Shown here: positions 1 through 9,898 of the stretch, piece after piece
Numbering within the stretch: the first letter of the stretch is position 1
How the letters are laid out: every line of letters begins with the position of its first letter
The notes under the pieces: generated by a model
Database searches by the model: none
Told to the model about the DNA's origin: nothing
Seen by the model: the letters and a program-made list of their open reading frames with translations, nothing else
DNA from: Okeania hirsuta
GTDB taxonomy: Bacteria > Cyanobacteriota > Cyanobacteriia > Cyanobacteriales > Microcoleaceae
Length of the DNA stretch: 64,000 nt
Reading direction: 5' to 3'
Assembly (NCBI RefSeq): GCF_003838195.1
Contig: NZ_RCBY01000008.1
Coordinates: forward strand, 1-64,000
Program-made: the position numbers and the translations under genes

Positions 1-186
1 GAGGAGTACAAGTTTGGCCATGTTATCAAGTATTTCATGGTTTTTTCCCGAAATTATCACTCTTAAACGGCTTTGTTGCATGAAAGTAGCGATCACAAAC
101 ACCAGAACGATTGAAATGGAAAACTAGCTCAGAGCAAGGGTCTTGTCTGAACCCATTTCAATTCGAGGGCGACTTCAGTTCTGGAT

Positions 187-1271
187 TTACAACAGCAGAA
201 AAATCTGCTCCAAATCGTGAGCAATGGTACGAATAGCAGTAGTGAGGGAAGAATAGCCATGAAGGCGACAGATAGCGATCGCCAACTGACGAATCACAGA
301 AAAATTAGCTGCAGCTTGAGAGTGCCGAATTAGACTCTTGTCCTCTCCAAACACTACATCTTTAACCCAATGTAGTCGATTCTCAATTCCCCAATGTCCC
401 TGAATTCCTACTGCAAATTCTGCAGCACTCAACTCTAGACTACTAATGTAGTAAGCTGTTTGATCATAATCAACACCTGCTCGTTTACCCTGACGCTCTA
501 CTTTAATCAAAGACTTAATTCCCTCCCACTCAGAGCTAATTCCCAACAGATGATTAAACACAGATACTGTTCTACAAACCAAAGGATTTCTGCATTTGTC
601 TTCTGATATATCAATACTACTTGGTTGTGTTTGTTTAGTCGTTAGTTGTACCTGTTGGTACAATTTTTTTTGATTACCTTTGAGTGCTACCCTTGTAATG
701 ATTGTCACTGTCAATGATTAACTTGACTGTTTTTTTTGACCATGTAAGGCATCACAAGTAAAAACCACTCCTTTGAGGTTTAAGCTAGTCAATATGCTTT
801 GGACAACAGCAATTTCACTACTTTCTTGATTGTGAAATTGCTCTACAGGTACAGGTACTCCTTGACAATTACTGAACACAGAAACAACATTGACAAAGTT
901 TTGGTAAGAACTATTACAATCACTCACAGTAGACCTAATACTCTTACCATCTACTGCTAACCATTCGGCCTCTTGAATTGTGATTTGCTGTTTAGCCCAT
1001 TGATTGAATACTTGAGCCAACTGAGCAAAATCAATTCTGGTCATCATTCGCCGAAATGTAGACTTCTGGAGTGAAAACTCAAAGGTGATAGCTCTAGTTG
1101 TTGGTGTAAGGCCAGGTGATGACGACGAGCAAAATCTTCTAGGGCACAATAGGAGAAACAACCGCTCATTGTACCCATAATTACTAACAGTAATACTAAC
1201 CATAATGGATAACGTCTCCCTCTGGCAGCTCGAAAATCTGGTAACTGGGCCAAGATTTGTAACAAGTTCAT
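187..1271 (-). pseudogene. ISAs1-family transposase, frameshifted
   Basis: Three pieces in different frames on the minus strand join into one ISAs1 (H-repeat type) transposase. The N-terminal piece (1271 to about 1110) reads MNLLQILAQLPDFRAARG followed by the hydrophobic stretch and the SYCALEDFARRHH motif. The middle piece (about 1110 to 725) carries the DDE region WLAVDGKSIRSTV and VVFTCDALHGQKK. The C-terminal piece (714 to 187) carries GHWGIENRLHWVKDVVFGED, the conserved end of the DDE domain. The second shift lies in a run of A residues near 735, and a further shift is needed around 690-715 to join the pieces. The element is therefore dead. The gene would be about 360 residues, normal for the family. 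An 11-base inverted match (1-11 and 1330-1340) may mark its ends but is not proven. Confidence 0.85.
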
Positions 1272-1374
1272 TTCTATCTAAGCCCTAAATAGAGAATATT
1301 TGGCTTCACTCAATACTTGACACCAATCATTGTACTCCTCAATATTTTTCTCTGGCGACAATGAATTAGCCCTG

Positions 1375-1461
1375 CCTGATTAAGGGGGGTTGAAACCGCC
1401 GTTCGTTTTTCCGCCCCCGCGCCTAAATTGAGGGCGTTACCAAGCTCTCGAACTTCCTCCG
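1375..1461. other. GC-rich structured non-coding remnant
   Basis: This short stretch between the ISAs1 relic and the next gene is far richer in G and C than its surroundings and contains a G-run (AAGGGGGGTTGAAACC) and a short inverted repeat around CCTAAATTGAGGGCG. Such segments resemble the non-coding ends of IS200/IS605-type elements in cyanobacteria, but no TnpA or TnpB coding sequence is next to it. The identity is a guess. Confidence 0.25.
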
Positions 1462-1463
1462 TG

Positions 1464-3635
1464 TTAATTATTATTCATAAACTTTGGTGCAGATATTAGG
1501 GGTTTACCTCTCTCATCTGTTATGGTCTTTTGATTTTCTTCTCTCAATTGTTGAGATTGGTCTGGAGGTATAGGTATAGTTTGATACTCTACAGCTTCTG
1601 GAGTTGGAGTCTGATATTCTGGAGTTGGATTCAGCCAGGTTTGCCAAATTCTAATTTGACTCTGAGCTGAGTTATAAGCAACACTATTTACCGGGATTTT
1701 TCTAGCAATCTCAATAGCTAGTGGTACATTTTGATTAACTTCGTCCATAGCGATCGATAAAATTTGTTGACCCCATTGATTAATCAACTGGGAAGCTTCC
1801 AATTGCCTAGAACTGTAAGTGGGTACTTTCTGTGCTAAACTGATAGCTTGAGCATAACCATCTACCGTACCTACTGCTGCTGCTTGACGAGCATTCTCTA
1901 AACTTTCTTTTGCCTCTTTTTGAGATTGCCACTGTTGTATTTTGGAGTTAGCTTGGGGATATAGAACCCTTCCTTGTTGAATCTGTTGTGCTGTAATAAT
2001 TGCCTGTTCTAAATTACCTGAGGATGCTAGGCGTTCTGCATTATCAAGAATTGGTTGATCTTGAGAACGTTGAACTCTTTGTGTCCACCTTTGGATTTTC
2101 TGTTGAGCTTCCTCATATAGAGTTCTGCCCCTACCAATTTGACTTGCTTCATCAATGGCAGCTTGTATAGAACTAATATCGCCAAAACTTGCTAATTTTT
2201 CTGCTTTTTCCAAATAAGGCCGGTCTTCTTGTTGCTGTAGTTGTCTACTCCAATTTCCTATCAAAGTAGTTGCTTCTTGTCCACGGGGGTTATAAGGAGG
2301 AACAGTCTGCAATTTAGCGATCGCTGCTTTCAAATCGCTAATTCCTCCTGGTTGGGCTAGTTTTTTTCCTTCTTCTATAATCTTGACATCTGCAATTTCT
2401 TGTTGCCAAATACTAATTAACTGTTGAGCTTTGCTGTAAAGAGGTCGTTCAGTTTTGAGTTTTTGAGCTTGAGCAATAGCATCTTCTAGTCCCACTATTG
2501 TACCCAGATTAGCTGGAGAATGGGCACGAGCTAATAATTCTATATCTTTTACTTTTTCCTCTAGGACATCATTTTCTGGAACTTTATTAACTATCTTGAG
2601 TGCTTCTTGCCAATTTCCTTCATTTAGTTCTACTAAGGCTATATCTGCTATTTGTTCGCCCAAATTTAGTATCAACTTTTGAGCGGTCTGATAGAGATAG
2701 CTATTTTTCCCAATTGCTTGAGCTTTTTTGACAGCATTGGTGAGATTATCTAGTCCACCTTGTTGGCCAATCTCTCGTGCTTGGTTTAATTTGCCACCTT
2801 CTTGGCGAGTTCTTTTGATGTCGTTAATTAGTTCCTGGTATTTTTTCGTTTCCCAATGTACATTTGGTACTGACAGTAGACGAGAAGCTTCCATGGAAGC
2901 TTGATTCCATTCTTCCTGACGCAGATGTTCTTGAGCTTTCTTATAAGTTGTTTCAGCTTTAGTCCAAGTTTGTTGCCAATTTTGAATCTGTTCTTTGACA
3001 ACTGGATAAGCTGAAACTTTCTGAGGTACTTTTTGGGCAATTTTAATAGCTTCTTCTAATTTTCCATCTTGAAAAGCTAAATCTCCCAGGGACAATATTT
3101 TTTCAGACCATTGTTCAATGTAAACATCAATATTTGGACGCATTGGATGGTCATTTGATAAAACATCTACCAAATTAATTGCTTGAAGTAAACTATCTAC
3201 TGTGGGAGAAGTAGCTAATATCTGAGCACAATAAAGACGTTTGCTTGCTGATGCGGTTGGCCAGTAACTTGCTTCACAATCTGCCTGAGAAGGTAATTTG
3301 AATAAGGCTGATATGGCTGTTATACCTGCCCCAGCTGGAACTATTACCAATAGTGCTATCCAAAATAGCCATTTTATCGGCCAAGTATTGTTTGCAGATT
3401 TTGGGCTTTTTTGCTTAGTTTTTTCTATTGGAGAAACTGAATATTTTTGCAGAGTGGAAGGTTTGGCCGGATGTTTGTATGTTTGTATCTGACTGCCATT
3501 GGATCTAAGTTGCTGCAGTCTTTCTTCGCGGTTTTTCCTACGTTCAGGTAGTTGCCATTGGGTTTGTTTTTTTTGCTTCATCTGGCGTAGTGTCCGTATA
3601 CGGTCTATTGTTTTGTATTTTTCATTCATATACAC
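1464..3635 (-). CDS. membrane-anchored repeat protein of unknown function
   Basis: A 723-residue protein with three parts. Residues 1-85 are very basic and rich in Gln and Lys (cytoplasmic by the positive-inside rule). Residues about 86-113 form one membrane span (LFWIALLVIVPAGAG). The rest, some 600 residues, is a series of degenerate helical repeats of about 60-80 residues with the recurring pattern AQKVP...Y..AQ..I..WQQ, similar to TPR-like or coiled-coil repeats. The C-terminal 50 residues are Pro/Gln-rich. Similar cyanobacterial proteins are often labelled chromosome segregation ATPase, but I see no Walker motif, so that label is not supported. Likely a scaffold on the periplasmic or lumenal face. 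It is transcribed away from hslO across a 527-base gap, so probably has its own promoter. The start ATG at 3635 is followed by another Met at residue 3. Confidence 0.7.
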   Translation of the reverse strand: MYMNEKYKTIDRIRTLRQMKQKKQTQWQLPERRKNREERLQQLRSNGSQIQTYKHPAKPSTLQKYSVSPIEKTKQKSPKSANNTWPIKWLFWIALLVIVPAGAGITAISALFKLPSQADCEASYWPTASASKRLYCAQILATSPTVDSLLQAINLVDVLSNDHPMRPNIDVYIEQWSEKILSLGDLAFQDGKLEEAIKIAQKVPQKVSAYPVVKEQIQNWQQTWTKAETTYKKAQEHLRQEEWNQASMEASRLLSVPNVHWETKKYQELINDIKRTRQEGGKLNQAREIGQQGGLDNLTNAVKKAQAIGKNSYLYQTAQKLILNLGEQIADIALVELNEGNWQEALKIVNKVPENDVLEEKVKDIELLARAHSPANLGTIVGLEDAIAQAQKLKTERPLYSKAQQLISIWQQEIADVKIIEEGKKLAQPGGISDLKAAIAKLQTVPPYNPRGQEATTLIGNWSRQLQQQEDRPYLEKAEKLASFGDISSIQAAIDEASQIGRGRTLYEEAQQKIQRWTQRVQRSQDQPILDNAERLASSGNLEQAIITAQQIQQGRVLYPQANSKIQQWQSQKEAKESLENARQAAAVGTVDGYAQAISLAQKVPTYSSRQLEASQLINQWGQQILSIAMDEVNQNVPLAIEIARKIPVNSVAYNSAQSQIRIWQTWLNPTPEYQTPTPEAVEYQTIPIPPDQSQQLREENQKTITDERGKPLISAPKFMNNN

Positions 3636-4162
3636 TACTTATCCCGAACAGCAAGCAACAGATATATTTCATGCTTAATGACTTTCCGGTTGGTTTAGCC
3701 TGTGGGTAAGCCTTTATCTAAAATATTAAATTTAGGCTTCAATTATCTGCGGTTTATATTTATACACTATTTTGGGAAAAGATGCAACCTCAATATGAAC
3801 AGAAAATTAATTGTTTGAGAAAACAATTAATACCAGGAGGTTTTACAAGTTTTTCAGTTGAAAAAATGAAAACAAAAACTTAGTTTTATCGCTAATATGG
3901 AAAACCCATATTTAATAATATGAAACCTATTTAACATGTATCCTATTTAACATTTATAAATTTATAATTATTATTCGTAATTATCTTTCGTAATTATCTG
4001 AAGCATCAATTTTTACAGAAAAATTAGCCCTCACATTTGATTTTCATTGCCGAACCTACGCCTCCCTTATTCTTGTGACCAAGGTATCAAATTGGTTCTA
4101 TAAAGCTATGAATTCAGAAGACAACGATCAATTTCTATGTGTTCTGAATTCTTAGAATAAAC
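3636..4162. other. intergenic region with hairpin
   Basis: No gene seen in these 527 bases, which are AT-rich and full of stops in all frames. It holds the upstream region of the repeat protein and the 3-prime flank of hslO, including the hairpin at 4110-4151. Confidence 0.5.
4110..4151 (-). terminator. possible hairpin terminator of hslO
   Basis: GAATTCAGAA at one side and TTCTGAATTC at the other can pair as a 10-base stem, starting about 12 bases after the hslO stop codon. There is no clear U-run after it, so it may be a processing or stabilising hairpin rather than an intrinsic terminator. Confidence 0.35.
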
Positions 4163-5098
4163 TTATGAAGATGATTTATGTAGTTGTCCAACAGGAATTT
4201 CTGTGAAGGGTTGTTGTAAGTCCTCAATTAGTTGTATCAGGTCTTGTTTACTAGCTTGATATACTTCTCCACAAAATTCACAGACTGCCTGGGCACCATT
4301 GTCTTTTTCAATCATATCTTTTAGTTCATCAACGCCAAACATTTTTAAGGCTCCTAAAACTTTTTCAAAAGAGCAACCACAGTGAAAACGAACTATTTGA
4401 CTTTCAGGAAATATATTTAACCCCATGTCCCCCAAAAGTTGTTGAAAAATTTCTGGTAACGTTTTGCCAGCTCTAAGTAATGGAGTGAAACCTGATAAGG
4501 AAGCTATACGAGATTCTAAGGTTTGAACTAATTCTTCATCTATAGCTGCTTTGGGCATAACTTGTAACAAAAGTCCTCCTGCTGCTTGTATACCCTCTTT
4601 ATCTACATATACTCCTAGTACTAAAGCGGATGGTGTTTGTTCTGATGTAACTAAGTAATTAGCAATATCATCTCCAATTTCTCCAGATACTAGCTCTACC
4701 GTACTGGAATATGGGTAGCCATAACCTACATCTTTTACTATATATAAGAAGCCTTGGTTGCCTACTGCTTTTCCTACGTCCAATTTGTCAATTTTATTTG
4801 GTGACAGCTCAATTGTAGGATTGTCTACATAGCCTCTTACTGTTCCATCTAGTCCTGCATCCACAAGAACTCCTCCTAAAGGACCATTGCCTTGGACACG
4901 AATGTTGACTCTTGATTCGGGAGTTTTCATGCTAGAAGCTAATAATAGTCCAGCAGCCATTGTGCGGCCAAGAGCAGCAGAGGCCACCCAAGAAAGTTGA
5001 TGTCGTTGTCTTGCTTCTTCAGTTAAGCGGGTGGTAATTACACCAACAACACGAATGCCACCTTCTGCTGCTGTCGCTCTAATTAGTCGATCTGCCAT
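4163..5098 (-). CDS. hslO: Hsp33 redox-regulated chaperone
   Basis: A 311-residue Hsp33. This cytoplasmic holdase is switched on by oxidation: four cysteines bind zinc when reduced and form disulfides under oxidative stress, releasing the substrate-binding surface. All four are present in the C-terminal domain, as HCGC (Cys 240 and 242) and CEFC (Cys 273 and 276). The N-terminal domain begins MADRLIRATAAEGGIRVVGV, which is characteristic of the family, and contains LGRTMAAGLLLASSMK. The length is normal. The ATG at 5098 agrees with the conserved N-terminus. It lies alone; the upstream 417-base gap is shared with a divergent gene, so both probably have promoters there. In a photosynthetic cell it would protect proteins during bursts of peroxide. 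Confidence 0.95.
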   Translation of the reverse strand: MADRLIRATAAEGGIRVVGVITTRLTEEARQRHQLSWVASAALGRTMAAGLLLASSMKTPESRVNIRVQGNGPLGGVLVDAGLDGTVRGYVDNPTIELSPNKIDKLDVGKAVGNQGFLYIVKDVGYGYPYSSTVELVSGEIGDDIANYLVTSEQTPSALVLGVYVDKEGIQAAGGLLLQVMPKAAIDEELVQTLESRIASLSGFTPLLRAGKTLPEIFQQLLGDMGLNIFPESQIVRFHCGCSFEKVLGALKMFGVDELKDMIEKDNGAQAVCEFCGEVYQASKQDLIQLIEDLQQPFTEIPVGQLHKSSS

Positions 5099-5515
5099 TG
5101 AAGTCCTTACATTTCTTAATAATTCTAATTGTTTTTATCATAACTCTGTTGGAATATTCCTGTTAAGTTTGTCAGATATTTATTATAGATGTAAGTAATG
5201 GTTATACATAATTTATGCCCTAGTTTTTGTATTAGTTTTATGCTTATTGTGTTAGTCTAAGTTGTTAGATATAATGATATATTATAGATAGTATTATTCA
5301 GTTATAAAACTTACGATGAATATTATCTTGAGAAATAATTTTTTGCTAAAATATCTAGTAATAAATTATAAAAATAAGTAAATTTGCTGCAAATTTTGGC
5401 TTCACTCATCCCTAATTATAGGGAAATAATGTTAACCTAGATGCTTGTAATTTTCTATTTTTGTTTGAGAAAGAGATACCAAGTATAAATTCAAATATTA
5501 TATTACTATATTATT
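5099..5515. promoter_or_regulatory. divergent promoter region
   Basis: A very AT-rich 417-base gap between the hslO start (minus strand) and the next gene (plus strand). It must hold both promoters, but no box or operator is distinct enough to place with confidence. No gene seen. Confidence 0.3.
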
Positions 5516-5914
5516 ATGTTAGGTACTTTCCAAAAAAGCCATTTGCGGATTGAGATTGAAGCTACTGAAGCTACGATCAGAGAGAGTTTACTATGTTCAT
5601 CTCAGTTACAAACATGGTTGTGGCCTCAACGCTTTTCTCCTGGACTACCAGAACAATTGTCTCAGGGTTTAGAGTTTAAAAGTATGGTTGGCCTAGTAGA
5701 AATTAAACATTATGTTGATGTAGTAGGGTCAAATTGTTTGAGGTTGTTACTTAGTCAAGGTATTGATGGATTTCACGAGTGGTATTGGGGAGATGGTTGG
5801 ATACAATCTCGTTTAGAAGGAATATCTATGTTGCCTCTAAATTTAGGTCAGACTTTTAGTTTAGTTCGCTTGCGAGAGTTTTTAGCTACACCAGAAAAAG
5901 CTGTTAAGTTTTAA
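5516..5914 (+). CDS. conserved cyanobacterial protein, possible SRPBCC fold
   Basis: A 132-residue soluble protein without signal peptide or membrane span. It reads like a complete small domain, with alternating strands, LWPQRFSPGLPEQLSQG near residue 40, and a Trp-rich centre (FHEWYWGDGWIQSRLEGIS). The pattern resembles cyanobacterial proteins assigned to the SRPBCC (START/polyketide-cyclase) fold, which bind hydrophobic ligands, but no catalytic motif can be named. It is transcribed away from hslO. The ATG at 5516 has no clear Shine-Dalgarno sequence, as is common in this window. Real gene judged likely from its even composition and its family-like look; function unknown. Confidence 0.65.
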   Translation: MLGTFQKSHLRIEIEATEATIRESLLCSSQLQTWLWPQRFSPGLPEQLSQGLEFKSMVGLVEIKHYVDVVGSNCLRLLLSQGIDGFHEWYWGDGWIQSRLEGISMLPLNLGQTFSLVRLREFLATPEKAVKF

Positions 5915-5965
5915 GTTATTAATTCTTAAAATATGGCAATTATTTCCATTTACAGTAAATTGCAA

Positions 5966-6072
5966 GTATAGCGCTACGCGTAAGGCAACAGGCAATAGGC
6001 AATAGGCAATAAGGAAATAAAAAGGGTTTCAGCTTCTATTGATGTCAAAAACCTTAATGCGTAGCGTTATAT
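5966..6072. repeat. small inverted-repeat element (TATAGCGCTACGCG ends)
   Basis: The left end TATAGCGCTACGCG and the right end GCGTAGCGTTATA are near-perfect inverted repeats about 105 bases apart, enclosing tandem GGCAATA units. Related copies are at 13657-13790 and 17581-17690. Confidence 0.6.
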
Positions 6073-6601
6073 ATACAGTTAAAGACATTAATAATAATAC
6101 TTTTTTAATGCAGGAATCTTGCTCAGTATTGGTGTACCTTAACTTATATGAAATCTGCTGTATTTTTTATTTGGTTTTGACCTATTCAGGATTGCTGTAC
6201 TAAGTTATTATATCAAGTCTCATTAATTAGCCATAATAAAAATGTTCTTATCTTGAGAGAGAATATTTTTTCCATTTGTCATGGGGAGCAAACAAATTTC
6301 CTATTGTTCCCTGCTCCCTACCCCCTAAATTTTTCCGAAGTGGTTATTTAGAGTTTGCTGATTAAATCTAAAAGCATTTACATATAAAGGTATTAGCATT
6401 TTTTAGTTGAAAAAAGTCCCAGCTTTTAGGTCGCTTAGGTTCAAAAAATTAGCATTTTAGGCGCATAGTTGCGCAGAAAAATCAAGGAACTATTTTTCCT
6501 CCTACCTCCTCTATAATTCCCATTTCTCCTGACTCGGTCCTCCTGACTCGGTCCTCCTACCCTCACCCATAAGACTTTTTCAGCAAACCCTATTTAAAGA
6601 G

Positions 6602-6742
6602 ATATAGCAATCCTATTTTATTCGTGTCAAAAATCTTACTGCTTTTTAGGGAACACTTAACTGGGAACACTTAACTGGTAAGAGTTTCAGTTTTTTTATT
6701 TACTTTTTGATTACCCGCAACCTATTTAGGATTGCTATATGA
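6602..6742. repeat. small inverted-repeat element (ATATAGCAATCCTA ends)
   Basis: Ends ATATAGCAATCCTA and TAGGATTGCTATAT are inverted repeats 141 bases apart, without coding content; a direct duplication (GGGAACACTTAACTG) lies inside. MITE-like. Confidence 0.6.
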
Positions 6743-6813
6743 TATTAGCTATTTTTCGCCAACCGCTATTAATGCTAAAAACAATTAAAAGCAATGGCTT
6801 AAAATAATCAAAT

Positions 6814-8254
6814 TTATAATTTTATTTTTCTCGAAGCTATAACAATTAAATTATATTTTTCCTGAAAAATATAGCGTTCAGGATTAATTTAAAACTTACC
6901 TTGAGGCTGAGAAACTGCTATTAAAATAGCGTTATGAGTTTGCTTAATATGTATAAATAAACAAGTCTAAAAAAGTTTTCCCTATCCATTTAGCAGTAAT
7001 AGTTATCCGATAAAACTGACTTCCCCTTTCATAAGTTAGTAATTCTGAAAATACACCCATTAACCCTCTATTCAAAGCAGCTTGAGCTAATAGAAAACCA
7101 CTTTGTTCCTGGCTAACTATATAATCATTGACATGACCCATATCTAAGTGAGAGCCATATTCACGGTTAAGTAATTCAGCACAGGTATAAACATTTGGAT
7201 TTAATTTTTCTGCTGTTAAAGCTGCTAAAATTTTCCGAGCATCTGCATCTTGATCGCTACGACCATGGGTTTTATCACACAAAATAATACAAGTTTCAGC
7301 TTGACGTATACCTGCTTTTTCTAAAGCAGTAAATTTGGTAAAATCGTCTTTGAGAAATTGTATCCGAAATTTTAAATCTGGGGCAATAAAATTAGGTTCA
7401 TCATTAAATTCAGCTATTACAATAATTGGTATTCCTTTGCTTTAACCAGCAGCTTTAAATTCTCTAACTATAATCTCAGCTTTGCGATTCCAACCACAAA
7501 TAATTGTATGATTACTAAAGCTTCCCCAGTCCACAATATCATCCTCTATACGGATTTTATCTACCATAAATGCTGATACTTTTCCAGTCAACATAGCAAA
7601 GATAGTAACATTCATAAACATGACAAACACTGCAACTATTTTTCCTCCTAATGAGGATGGTGAAGCCGGAATTGGTTCGACAGCAAATAGAGAATAAACA
7701 CTAAACCAAAATCTTTCTTCTAAGGAAGTGAAGTCTGGGTTACTACTACTTTCAAATACTAGGATAGCAACACTACCAAACATAATAGTTCGTAGCAGTA
7801 GTCAAACAACGATTAGGTATTCTTTAATTCCTCTTTGTAAGATATAAAGAAAGGAGCTGGCATAACGGTTGAAAAAACCAGGTAACCTGAGTATTCTTAG
7901 TAAGCGTAATAGTTGTAAAGCTCTAATCGATCTGAAGACTCTTAGTAATGGTAATATAGCTATTATATCTAACCAGTATTCTTGAAAATAAACTTTTTTA
8001 TTAGGGGCAACTATAAACCGGAAGCTTAATTCTATAACAAATAATATAGTGAATATTTTACTAAATGTATTACATATTAATAGATAGGGTTATTTTTCAG
8101 GTATAGATAATTCTACTATGGTTAATATAACGGACAAAATTATGATGATACCAATAGTAAGATTGACTATTGGTAGTTGCAAAAAACGTTGTAGATAAGG
8201 CTGGAAATTGTGTTTTTTTAATAGGAATAAAAGACTAGAATTTGAATTAGTCAT
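6814..8254 (-). pseudogene. ion channel with C-terminal nucleotide-binding-like domain, broken by stops
   Basis: One reading frame from the ATG at 8254 runs through a voltage-gated-like ion channel broken by three in-frame stops (TAA near 8094, TGA near 7802, TAA at 7442-7444), then shifts frame near 6950 and passes a fourth stop before ending at 6814. Visible parts are an S4-like segment (LLRVFRSIRALQLLRLLRIL), the pore region FSVYSLFAVEPIPASP, the inner helix KIVAVFVMFMNVTIFAMLTG, and a Rossmann-like RCK region (TIICGWNRKAEIIVREF). The pore lacks the TVGYG potassium filter, and the GEPIP-like sequence is typical of another cyanobacterial channel group, so ion choice is unknown. About 480 residues originally. 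Nearly all the damage is point nonsense. Confidence 0.75.
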
Positions 8255-8260
8255 AAATCA

Positions 8261-8374
8261 ATAGACATCTCCAGAAAAGAGGGAGCAGGGAGTAGGCAGT
8301 AGGCAGTAGGGGGAAATAATTGATAATTGCTGTGTGATAATTGATTTTATTTTTGATTTTTGGAGATGTTTAAT
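8261..8374. repeat. MITE-like element (ATAGACATCTCC ends)
   Basis: Begins ATAGACATCTCC and ends GGAGATGTTTAATA, an inverted repeat, with pentamer-like GTAGGCA tandem units inside. It lies just upstream of the start codon of the channel pseudogene. Related copies: 13003-13109, 51953-52068, 55801-55918 and a partial one at 32644-32717. Confidence 0.7.
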
Positions 8375-8744
8375 ATAGAAAAAAACACTTGTTAATATAT
8401 TCTACTTATTAATACATTATTCGACTATATATAGTGCTTATCAAGTTACTGAGATACTGTTGTTTTTCTTCTTTTCTGTCTTGATGCGCATTCCCTGTGG
8501 TCTGTCTCCGACGCGGGGTCGCATCGTTATTCCCTGTTTCCCGCATTAATACTCATTACTTCCTGAAACAAGCGAATTTTGTATTTCACGGTTCTTGGGA
8601 ATTGCTATATATGAATATTAAGCAACCATCAAAATTTTTATAACAGCAGTAGCTTGTTGATGTAATAAACCATGATTTTGATTTTCTAATTTTTATTTTT
8701 GGATAAAATTATTGGAGTAAAAATTAGAAAGCTTTTTGTGATAT
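8375..8744. other. intergenic region with two repeat fragments
   Basis: No gene. Contains a copy of the GACGCGGGG-type repeat (about 8478-8540; related to 28862-28990) and a GGGAATTGCTATATA end (about 8570-8612) related to 16797-16832 and 18335-18378. Confidence 0.5.
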
Positions 8745-9083
8745 TTAGTCTCCTAGTTTTTGCTTAAAATTTGGATAGGTACTATGGTCGTTGATATTTA
8801 CTATGGGACTTTCATCGCCTGTTGCTGTGATATTTTCATAGATTCCTTGGTCTCTTTTTACTAATTTACTAAATCCTTGACTTTTTAAATCGCTGATGCC
8901 TGTTTCTACTATTATTCTAGGGGCACTAATCATACGTTTAACAGGAGTGTCTTCTGGGGTGTCACCAAGGTCGCATTTAGCTAATTTACATAACTGGCCC
9001 CAAGTAGTAATATTTTCATTTATACTGTGCCAAACTTCTAGTTTTTGCTGATTAGTTGGACAAAAATAATCGTATACAGGCAT
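8745..9083 (-). CDS. FmdB-like zinc-ribbon protein
   Basis: A 112-residue protein beginning MPVYDYFCPTNQQKLEVWHS, the start of the FmdB/CxxC zinc-ribbon group (Zinc_ribbon_8), here in its cyanobacterial form: GQLCKLAKCDLGDTPEDTPV followed by RMISAPRII. Cys residues at about positions 8, 33 and 38 could form part of a metal site, but the classic CxxC pairs are degenerate, so zinc binding is uncertain. Members elsewhere are putative regulators near amide-metabolism genes; there is no such neighbour here. It stands alone between repeat-rich gaps. The ATG at 9083 matches the conserved N-terminus. Confidence 0.75.
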   Translation of the reverse strand: MPVYDYFCPTNQQKLEVWHSINENITTWGQLCKLAKCDLGDTPEDTPVKRMISAPRIIVETGISDLKSQGFSKLVKRDQGIYENITATGDESPIVNINDHSTYPNFKQKLGD

Positions 9084-9898
9084 AGTAATAGTTATTGCAG
9101 TAAAAGGCTTAGTTTTTAATTATAGATGATGTTAAAGTGTTTCCAGATGTTATAAACAGAAAATTAATTTTTTGAGAGATTATGAAGAATAGTGACCGTG
9201 AATCAAGAGAGTTTTTAGTAGGAATAAATTATAGCCTAATATCTACAACTCATCTATAAACACTATCTATATGTTATATCAATTTCAAAAAAGAATCCTA
9301 CAAAAAAAAGACTGTAAATTAGGCATAAAAAGAACTTATCTAATCCTATAAGCAACCTATTTCGATTGCTTTTTCTTCTTTGATCTTTTCTATCATGGGT
9401 TTAATACCTTGCCTTGCGGAATAATTAAGGTTTAAAGCCTCTTCTTTAAAGGATAAAAAAGAAAAAATTTTCCCTACCGCGTCAATGCTATCCTTTTCAA
9501 GGAGAGGTAATTGTTAATAATTAATAATTAATTATTAATTGTTGAAAGGGGGGTGCTTAAAATTGGTTGGGGTTATAAGATACGAAGTGACGTTTAGAAG
9601 AGATCCTGGTCTAATTTTCCCTCCTGCCTTCTGCCTTCTTCAAAATTTGTTTATTACTTCTTCCTACTTCCCTCTTACTTCTTCCTTAGTCATAGATGTG
9701 AGGTTCTATACTTTTTGTCTAAGATTAATCTGGTAAATTAATTAAGCTTAATTATTATTTTCAAGAGTATTTATAAAGTTCTATCAAACTAATTTATTTT
9801 TTTGTGGCAATCCAGCTATTATAGTTGAAATCGATATTTGATGCTAATATAAAATCTATAATATACAGGAATCAAATAATGTTAAGGAGAATTAATTA
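9084..9898. other. repeat-bearing intergenic region
   Basis: No convincing gene in 815 bases. A repeat of the AAGGTTTAAA...AAAAAGAAAAAATTTTCC family lies at about 9423-9545, followed by polypyrimidine heptamer-like tracts at 9620-9680. The last 60 bases hold the promoter and ribosome binding site of the next gene. Confidence 0.5.
9423..9545. repeat. AAGGTTTAAA-type repeat element
   Basis: Shares AATTAAGGTTTAAA, then GAAAAAATTTTCC, TCAATCCTTTTCC-like blocks and a terminal ATTAATAATTAATT run with copies at 14064-14205 and (inverted) 21830-21955; a partial copy is at 27624-27690. Non-coding. Confidence 0.6.

Larger units (their letters stand above)
5915..6813. other. repeat-filled intergenic region
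   Basis: No gene in about 900 bases. It holds two small inverted-repeat elements (5966-6072 and 6602-6742), heptamer repeats (GGCAATA units at 5994-6012) and a doubled TCCTGACTCGG unit at 6527-6553. Confidence 0.6.

Noticed and set aside
1-1340. 11-base inverted match (1-11 and 1330-1340) as ISAs1 ends
   Set aside because: Spacing fits, but one side is at the window edge and the sequence is not like known ISAs1 ends, so it is not listed as a feature.
3298-3492. Plus-strand frame of 64 codons inside the repeat-protein gene
   Set aside because: Lies entirely within the well-supported minus-strand gene and has no family features.
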